Positions 59,398 to 64,000 of a DNA stretch of 64,000 nt are shown one piece after another. The position numbers were made by a program, and so were the translations under genes. A model generated the notes under the pieces. The model worked only from the letters and a program-made list of their open reading frames with translations. It did not search any database and was not told the DNA's origin. The first letter of the stretch is position 1. Each line of letters opens with the position of its first letter. The stretch covers positions 62,001-126,000 of the forward strand of contig NZ_JASMRZ010000005.1 in assembly GCF_030462475.1 (NCBI RefSeq), given 5' to 3'. Origin of the DNA: Variovorax sp. CAN15 (GTDB taxonomy: Bacteria > Pseudomonadota > Gammaproteobacteria > Burkholderiales > Burkholderiaceae_C).

Positions 59398-59940
59398 ATG
59401 AGCGCCGTCCTCCAGCCCGTCGAAGCCCGCCTCGAACCGCTCACCGTCGAGCGGATCGATGCCGTCTGCGCGGTCGAGCAGACGGCCTACAGCCACCCCT
59501 GGACGCGCGCCAACTTCACCGATTCCATGGCCGTGGGCTACCACTGCCAGTGCCTGCTGGCTCCCGGCGCGGCGCCTGGCGTGAATTCGCCGGTCAGGCA
59601 GCTGGGCGAGACGCTGATCGGCTACTTCGTCGCCATGAAGGGCGTCGACGAGGTGCACCTGCTGAACATCACCGTGGCGCCGCCCTTCCAGCGCCAGGGC
59701 TGGGCGCCGCTCATGCTCGAGGCGCTGGGCGGCTGGTCGCGCGCCGAGGGGGCGCAGTGGCTCTGGCTCGAAGTGCGCCAGAGCAACCAGCGCGCGCTCG
59801 ACATCTACCTGCGCCAGGGCTTCCGCAGCGTCGGCGTGCGCAAGGGCTATTACCCGGCGCACGACGGCAAGCGCGAGGACGCGGTCGTCATGAGCCTGCG
59901 CCTGAACGAAAGCCCCACCGCCTGGGGAGGCCTGCGATGA
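59398..59940 (+). CDS. rimI: Ribosomal protein S18-alanine N-acetyltransferase RimI
   Basis: A 180-residue GNAT acetyltransferase. [20 protein letters not shown] (20 residues), [17 protein letters not shown] for acetyl-CoA and [20 protein letters not shown] (20 residues) give the RimI pattern. Compared with E. coli RimI there is an insertion of about 20 residues near position 55 ([11 protein letters not shown]). tsaB-rimI adjacency is widespread. Stop overlaps the next start as ATGA. Confidence 0.93.
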   Translation: MSAVLQPVEARLEPLTVERIDAVCAVEQTAYSHPWTRANFTDSMAVGYHCQCLLAPGAAPGVNSPVRQLGETLIGYFVAMKGVDEVHLLNITVAPPFQRQGWAPLMLEALGGWSRAEGAQWLWLEVRQSNQRALDIYLRQGFRSVGVRKGYYPAHDGKREDAVVMSLRLNESPTAWGGLR

Positions 59941-60740
59941 ACGCTGCAGTGCAGACATTGAGGCTGGACGCCCGCCAGCGCGCCATGCTCGACGAGATGG
60001 GCGTGAAGGTCTGGTGGCCGGTGCCCGAGGCTGCCGAAGCGGTCGAAGTGGCCCCTGCACCCGAAGCCGTCGCGCCGGCCGAAGAGGAAATCGCCGTCGT
60101 CGACGAGCGCCAGGAAGCCGAAATGCCGGTGGCCGCACCGCCGCCGCCCGTGGCGCGGCCTGCCGTGGCGCCCGCACCGGCTCCTCGGCCGGCAGCCGCG
60201 CCGGTCGCCCAGGGCGCCGCCATTCTGGTCGAAGCGCCTTGCCGGCTTTACGCCGAAGCCGGCGCGACCGATGCCGTGCAAGGCGGCTGGCTCGTCGTCG
60301 CCGACATGCCGCCCGAGGCCGACGGCCGCCACGGCGATCCCTTCGCGGGCGACGCCGGCCGCCTGCTCGACAACATGCTGCGCGCCCTGAAGCTGCACGA
60401 CGGCCGCACGCCGGTGCACCTCATGCGCACCCACCGCGGCGTGGCCGCCGGCCAGCCCGGCAGCCCGCGCGCCATGGACGAAGTCTTCGGCGAGCACGCG
60501 GCGGCAATCGCCCCGCGCGTCGTGCTGGCCATGGGCCCGCTGGCGGCCCAGAGCCTGATGCGCAGCGGCGACCCGCTGGGCAAGCTGCGCGGGCGCGTCG
60601 TGCCGCTGGATTCCGTCAATGGTGCCTCGGTGGTCGCCACCTACCATCCGGCCTATTTGCTGCGCAACCCGGCGGACAAGGCCCGCGCCTGGGCCGACCT
60701 CTGCCTGGCCGCCGAACAGCACTCGCCGGCGTCGAACTGA
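59937..60740 (+). CDS. Uracil-DNA glycosylase family protein lacking the Fe-S cysteines
   Basis: A 267-residue protein placed where family 4-type uracil-DNA glycosylases follow rimI. The C-terminal motif [13 protein letters not shown] and [16 protein letters not shown] match the family. However motif A, normally GEAPG, reads ADMPP, and only two cysteines exist in the whole protein, so the four-Cys 4Fe-4S cluster cannot form. Residues 30-95 are a Pro/Ala-rich linker. Either catalytically changed or non-catalytic. ATG 59937 overlaps the rimI stop. Family confidence moderate, activity uncertain. Confidence 0.78.
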   Translation: MNAAVQTLRLDARQRAMLDEMGVKVWWPVPEAAEAVEVAPAPEAVAPAEEEIAVVDERQEAEMPVAAPPPPVARPAVAPAPAPRPAAAPVAQGAAILVEAPCRLYAEAGATDAVQGGWLVVADMPPEADGRHGDPFAGDAGRLLDNMLRALKLHDGRTPVHLMRTHRGVAAGQPGSPRAMDEVFGEHAAAIAPRVVLAMGPLAAQSLMRSGDPLGKLRGRVVPLDSVNGASVVATYHPAYLLRNPADKARAWADLCLAAEQHSPASN

Positions 60741-60784
60741 GCCGTGAACCTGGCCTCGAGGCGGGCCAACTAAAATCCCGGCCC

Positions 60785-61609
60785 ATGACTTTCCTCGACA
60801 AGCTGGCCGCCGCACAGCAAAAAAACGGTTCTTTGCTTTGCGTGGGGCTCGATCCGGAGCCCGCCAGGTTCCCGGGCCAGTTCAAGGGCGACGCCAGCCG
60901 CATCTATGACTTCTGCGCCCGCATCGTCGACGCGACGGCCGACTTGGTCATCGCCTTCAAGCCGCAGATCGCCTACTTCGCCGCCCATCGCGCCGAAGCC
61001 CAGCTCGAGAAGCTGATGGAGCACATGCGCCGCAACACGCCCGGCGTGCCGGTGATCCTCGATGCCAAGCGCGGCGACATCGGCTCCACCGCCGAGCAGT
61101 ACGCCCTCGAAGCCTTCGAGCGCTACGGCGCCGACGCGGTGACGCTCTCGCCCTTCATGGGTTTCGATTCGGTGGCGCCCTACCTCAAGCACGAGGGCAA
61201 GGGCGCCTTCCTGCTGTGCCGCACCAGCAACCCCGGCGGTTCCGACCTGCAGGGCCAGCGGCTGGCGGACGTGGAGGGGCAGCCCTTCCTGTACGAGCAC
61301 GTCGCCAGGCTGGCGCAGGGCCCGTGGAACCTCAACGGCCAGCTCGGGCTGGTGGTGGGCGCGACCTACCCGGCGGAAATCGAGCGCGTGCGCGAACTCG
61401 CGCCGACCGTGCCGCTGCTGATTCCGGGCGTCGGCGCCCAGGGCGGCGACGCGGTCGCCACGGTGCGCGCCGGCTGGCGCGCCGATGCGCCGATCGTCGT
61501 GAACTCGTCGCGCGCCATCATCTATGCGTCCTCGGGCGACGATTTCGCCGATGCGGCCAAAGCCGCCGCGCGCACCATGCGCGATACCCTCGAAGCCGCC
61601 AAGCCCTGA
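60785..61609 (+). CDS. pyrF: Orotidine 5'-phosphate decarboxylase
   Basis: A 274-residue class II OMP decarboxylase giving [31 protein letters not shown], the catalytic [18 protein letters not shown] (18 residues) and [10 protein letters not shown] are typical of the group II enzymes. A TAAAAT element at 60771-60776, eight bases before ATG 60785, may be a -10 giving a short or absent leader. Convergent with the XRE gene (3-bp gap). Confidence 0.96.
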   Translation: MTFLDKLAAAQQKNGSLLCVGLDPEPARFPGQFKGDASRIYDFCARIVDATADLVIAFKPQIAYFAAHRAEAQLEKLMEHMRRNTPGVPVILDAKRGDIGSTAEQYALEAFERYGADAVTLSPFMGFDSVAPYLKHEGKGAFLLCRTSNPGGSDLQGQRLADVEGQPFLYEHVARLAQGPWNLNGQLGLVVGATYPAEIERVRELAPTVPLLIPGVGAQGGDAVATVRAGWRADAPIVVNSSRAIIYASSGDDFADAAKAAARTMRDTLEAAKP

Positions 61610-61612
61610 GGC

Positions 61613-62347
61613 TCAGGCGCGACGGAGCCTTGTAAAGGCCTCGAACTCCCAGTTCCGCATCCCCAGCAGCAGCGTGTAGCCCTCGCGGTCCTTGGCGGCC
61701 AGCTTCTGGTCGGTCTGGTGCTGCTGCGCGAAGTCCTGCGCCACGCGCTGCAGGCGTTCCAGGAAGGCCGGCGCCAGCGAGCGGCTGATCTGGCCGTGCA
61801 CCAGCAGCAGGCCCTCGGCCGGGCCGTCGAAGCCGCCCTTGTAGTAGTCGAGCACCACGTTCTCGCGGAAGAACTCCATCACCGGGCCGTGCGGCCGCCA
61901 GCGGAAGGTCTTGGCGAGCTTCAGGCGATACCGGTTGAGCGGGCGCAGCTCGATGATGCCGATGCGGTCCAGCTGCGCCAGGAAGCCGATGCACTCGGCC
62001 TCGCTCACGCGGTAGGCCGCCACGATCTGCTCCAGCGTCCACTGGCTCAGCACGCTGATGGCCACCAGCAGCAGTTTCTTGTCCTTGACCACCGCCTTTT
62101 CCTGCTCGTGCGTCAGTTCCTTCAGCAGCGGCTGGGCGTCGGCCACGCGGCGCGCCAGCTCGGCGAAATCGATCTTCAGCGCCCGGCAGATGGCGTCCAC
62201 GCGGGACAGCGGCATGTCGCTCTTGGCCAGCATCCGCTTGACGCTGGATTCGGCCATGTCGAGCGACCGCGCCAGGTCGGCGTAGGTCATGCGCGCGCTT
62301 TTGAGTTCGTTCTTGAGGGCCTGGACGAGATCGACGGTGGTGCTCAT
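61613..62347 (-). CDS. XRE-family helix-turn-helix regulator with long C-terminal domain
   Basis: A 244-residue DNA-binding protein. An N-terminal helix-turn-helix (LKNELKSARMTYADLARSLD, ESSVKRMLAKSDMPLSRVD, 20 and 19 residues) is followed by a long domain with a possible second winged-helix-like part near 105-150 (EQIVAAYRVSEAECIGFLAQ) and a C-terminal region containing VMEFFRENVVLDYYKGGF. I do not know a named subfamily. ATG 62347. Divergent from the ceramidase-like gene; a strong palindrome lies 29-47 bp upstream. Confidence 0.8.
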   Translation of the reverse strand: MSTTVDLVQALKNELKSARMTYADLARSLDMAESSVKRMLAKSDMPLSRVDAICRALKIDFAELARRVADAQPLLKELTHEQEKAVVKDKKLLLVAISVLSQWTLEQIVAAYRVSEAECIGFLAQLDRIGIIELRPLNRYRLKLAKTFRWRPHGPVMEFFRENVVLDYYKGGFDGPAEGLLLVHGQISRSLAPAFLERLQRVAQDFAQQHQTDQKLAAKDREGYTLLLGMRNWEFEAFTRLRRA

Positions 62348-62375
62348 GGGCCGGAAGCGTACACGGGCGCCGGCA

Positions 62376-62394
62376 GGTATCAATTGGAGATACC
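62376..62394. promoter_or_regulatory. Palindromic operator candidate between XRE and ceramidase-like genes
   Basis: GGTATC (62376-62381) and GATACC (62389-62394), perfect 6-bp arms with a 7-base AT-rich centre. Position 29-47 bp before the XRE ATG suggests autoregulation. A second inverted repeat, ATCGA-TTC-TCGAT, is at 62419-62431 on the ceramidase-like gene side. Confidence 0.55.
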
Positions 62395-62492
62395 GTCAGG
62401 TGTGAATTAATGCCTCGTATCGATTCTCGATGCCTCTGGAGGGGTGCGGACCCTAAATTCCGCCCCAGTTCAGACCACCACCGAGGACCGCC

Positions 62493-63347
62493 ATGCTTCT
62501 GCCCTCTCTCAGCCGCCGCGAACGCGGGCTGCTTTTCGCCCTTTTGCTGCTTGCCCTGATCGGCTTCTTCGGCCCCGAGCTGCCGGCCGCCGACGTCGCC
62601 ATCGCCTCGGTGTTCGCCGACACCCGCGCCTGGCACGGGCTGCCCAACGCCATGGACGTGCTGAGCAACATTCCCTTCGTGGTGATCGGCCTGTGGGGCC
62701 TGTACCGGCTCAACCGCATCGACCGCTCGCACCAGGAGGCGCTGTCGCAGTTCCCGCTGGCCCCGCCCGCCAGCGACCCGCCGGACAACACGCTGGACTG
62801 CGCCTGGCTGTTCTTCGCCGGCCTGATCGCCACCGCCGCCGGTTCCGCCTTCTTCCACCTCCTGCCCGACGGCCCCCGGCTCGCGGCCGACCGCGCCGGC
62901 ATGGCAGTGGCCTTCGCCGGGCTGATCGGGGTGGCGGTGTGTGAACGAGTGAGCCAGCGCGCCGGCTGGCCCGCCGCCTGGTTCGTGCTCACGGCCGGGC
63001 TGCTCTCGGCCGAGGTGTTCCAGGAGACCGGTAACGTCATGCCCTGGGCGCTGGTGCAGTTCGGCGGCATGGCGCTGGTGGTGACGCTGGCGCTGGCCTC
63101 GCCGATGCGCAAGTCGGTGGGGCTGAAGCTGGGCTGGGTCATCTTCTTCTACGTGCTGGCCAAGGGCTTCGAGCTGGCCGACCACCAGATCTACGAGTTC
63201 ACGCAGCAGACGGTGTCGGGCCACACGCTCAAGCACCTGACGGCCTCGCTCGCCGGGCTGCCCGTGGTGATCGCGCTGCGCAAGCTGGAGATGCGCTGGG
63301 AAGCCGCGCTGCGGCACAATCCGGGCGCCGCCGCCGTGGCCGCATGA
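62493..63347 (+). CDS. Alkaline ceramidase-like membrane protein (CREST superfamily)
   Basis: A 284-residue membrane protein with about seven or eight segments. Candidate zinc site: Ser118, His122, Asp133 in AAGSAFFHLLPDGPRLAADR and His244, His248 in SGHTLKHL. The spacings S-4-H-11-D and H-4-H equal those I recall for human alkaline ceramidase ACER3 (S77, H81, D92, H217, H221). So a CREST-family lipid amidase or related hydrolase of the inner membrane is likely. Substrate (ceramide, ornithine lipid or other) is open. The next gene starts 15 bp later. Confidence 0.78.
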   Translation: MLLPSLSRRERGLLFALLLLALIGFFGPELPAADVAIASVFADTRAWHGLPNAMDVLSNIPFVVIGLWGLYRLNRIDRSHQEALSQFPLAPPASDPPDNTLDCAWLFFAGLIATAAGSAFFHLLPDGPRLAADRAGMAVAFAGLIGVAVCERVSQRAGWPAAWFVLTAGLLSAEVFQETGNVMPWALVQFGGMALVVTLALASPMRKSVGLKLGWVIFFYVLAKGFELADHQIYEFTQQTVSGHTLKHLTASLAGLPVVIALRKLEMRWEAALRHNPGAAAVAA

Positions 63348-63361
63348 GGAGCACTCTTCGA

Positions 63362-64000
63362 ATGACAAATCCCGCCGCCGCAGCAGAAGCAGCCACGCCC
63401 GTGACTCACGAGGAGAACGCCCACGCCAACCAGTTCGCGCTCCTCGGGCAGCGGCGCTTCGCGCCCTTCTTCTGGACCCAGTTCGCGGGTGCCGCGAACG
63501 ACAACCTCTTCAAGTTCGCCTTCACCGTGATGGTGACCTACCAGCTCCAGCTGAGCTGGATGCCGCCTTCCATGGCGGGCCTGGTGATCGGCGCGCTGTT
63601 CATCCTGCCCTTTTTGCTGTTCTCGGCCACCTCCGGGCAGCTCACCGACAAGTTCGACAAGACGAAGATGATCCGCTTCGTCAAGAACCTCGAGATCGCG
63701 ATCATGCTGATCGCCGCCTGGGGCTTCGTCACGGCCAACGCGGTGGTGCTGCTGGGCTGCGTGTTCCTCATGGGGCTGCATTCCACGCTGTTCGGGCCGG
63801 TCAAGTTCGCCTACCTTCCGCAGGTGCTCGACGCGCGCGAGCTCACGGGCGGCAACGGCATGGTCGAGATGGGCACCTTCGTCGCCATCCTGCTGGGGCA
63901 GGTGGCAGGCGGGCTGCTGGTGGCCCTGCCGAACGTCGGCCACACGAGCGTGGCCGTGGGCTGCGTGCTGCTGGCACTGGTGGGCCGGGGCGTGGCGCAG
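63362..64000 (+). CDS. LplT-like MFS transporter, N-terminal part
   Basis: 213 residues are visible before the window ends; the gene continues. QRRFAPFFWTQFAGAANDNL (20 residues) with FKFAFTVMVTYQ is the start of MFS proteins related to LplT lysophospholipid transporters, often fused to or followed by acyltransferase domains. Later LFGPVKFAYLPQVL and GGNGMVEMGTFVAILLGQ fit the same family. It lies 14 bp after the ceramidase-like gene, hinting at a shared membrane-lipid role. Confidence 0.85.
   Translation, partial: MTNPAAAAEAATPVTHEENAHANQFALLGQRRFAPFFWTQFAGAANDNLFKFAFTVMVTYQLQLSWMPPSMAGLVIGALFILPFLLFSATSGQLTDKFDKTKMIRFVKNLEIAIMLIAAWGFVTANAVVLLGCVFLMGLHSTLFGPVKFAYLPQVLDARELTGGNGMVEMGTFVAILLGQVAGGLLVALPNVGHTSVAVGCVLLALVGRGVAQ

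Noticed and set aside
1-64000. CRISPR array, tRNA, rRNA or prophage
   Set aside because: No regularly spaced identical repeats, no recognisable tRNA cloverleaf or rRNA sequence, and no integrase, terminase or capsid-type genes. The nine-copy repeats are kilobases apart, so they are not an array.

Overview
The window comes from a high-GC betaproteobacterium of the Comamonadaceae, most likely Variovorax or a close relative. The evidence is the run of housekeeping neighbours (smg-dprA-LysM next to def-fmt; pgk-pyk-fba-purC-purE-purK-Sua5; tsaB-rimI-uracil glycosylase), an ACC deaminase with its AcdR regulator, an orphan Bug/TctC binding protein, and a family of short intergenic repeats. No rRNA, tRNA, phage, IS transposase or CRISPR array was seen. 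The assignment rests on recognised protein families and gene order, not on a database search.

Layout. (1) 1-4.65 kb (+): a tetronate (D-erythronate/threonate-type) catabolic operon, denD(partial)-otnK-otnC-otnI, translationally coupled to a CodA-like amidohydrolase and a RidA protein. (2) 4.76-12.4 kb (-): a ten-kilobase-scale catabolic and uptake operon of creatininase-like amidohydrolase, NMT1/THI5-type ABC transporter, FAD oxidase, flavodoxin-fold reductase, ferredoxin-type reductase and a RutR-like TetR regulator. A RutR-like operator lies before the first gene. (3) 12.6-16.0 kb (-): an MFS_3 exporter and an amino-acid ABC permease with its binding protein, but no ATPase. (4) 16.25-18.3 kb (+): a compact Ras-like GTPase/roadblock cassette headed by a pseudo-receiver-like protein, comparable to actinobacterial conservons. 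This is the best candidate here for an undescribed system. (5) 18.4-22.7 kb: an Lrp regulator divergent from a fused indolepyruvate ferredoxin oxidoreductase.

(6) 22.9-35.2 kb: core genes yajC-secD-secF, a DUF1631 protein, smg-dprA-LysM (-), def-lipoprotein-fmt and azlC-azlD. (7) 35.3-41.8 kb: a six-gene aromatic-type catabolic operon (VOC protein, alpha/beta hydrolase, MhpA-like monooxygenase, DUF2783, MBL hydrolase, Bug protein), divergent from a LysR regulator. (8) 41.9-53.9 kb: glycolysis and purine genes, into which acdS-acdR and an esterase are intercalated between pyk and fba, and META/thioredoxin genes between purC and purE. (9) 54-64 kb: a secreted esterase, dacB, nudK, a DeoR regulator, tsaB-rimI-degenerate uracil glycosylase-pyrF, an XRE regulator divergent from a bacterial alkaline-ceramidase-like membrane protein, and the start of an LplT-like MFS gene.

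Nine copies of an intergenic hairpin repeat of about 73-94 bp punctuate the window, five of them between convergent genes. One copy separates azlC from azlD and is bracketed by a 9-bp direct repeat, suggesting insertion by a mobile process. At two loci the repeat edge also appears to supply the Shine-Dalgarno sequence of the downstream gene.
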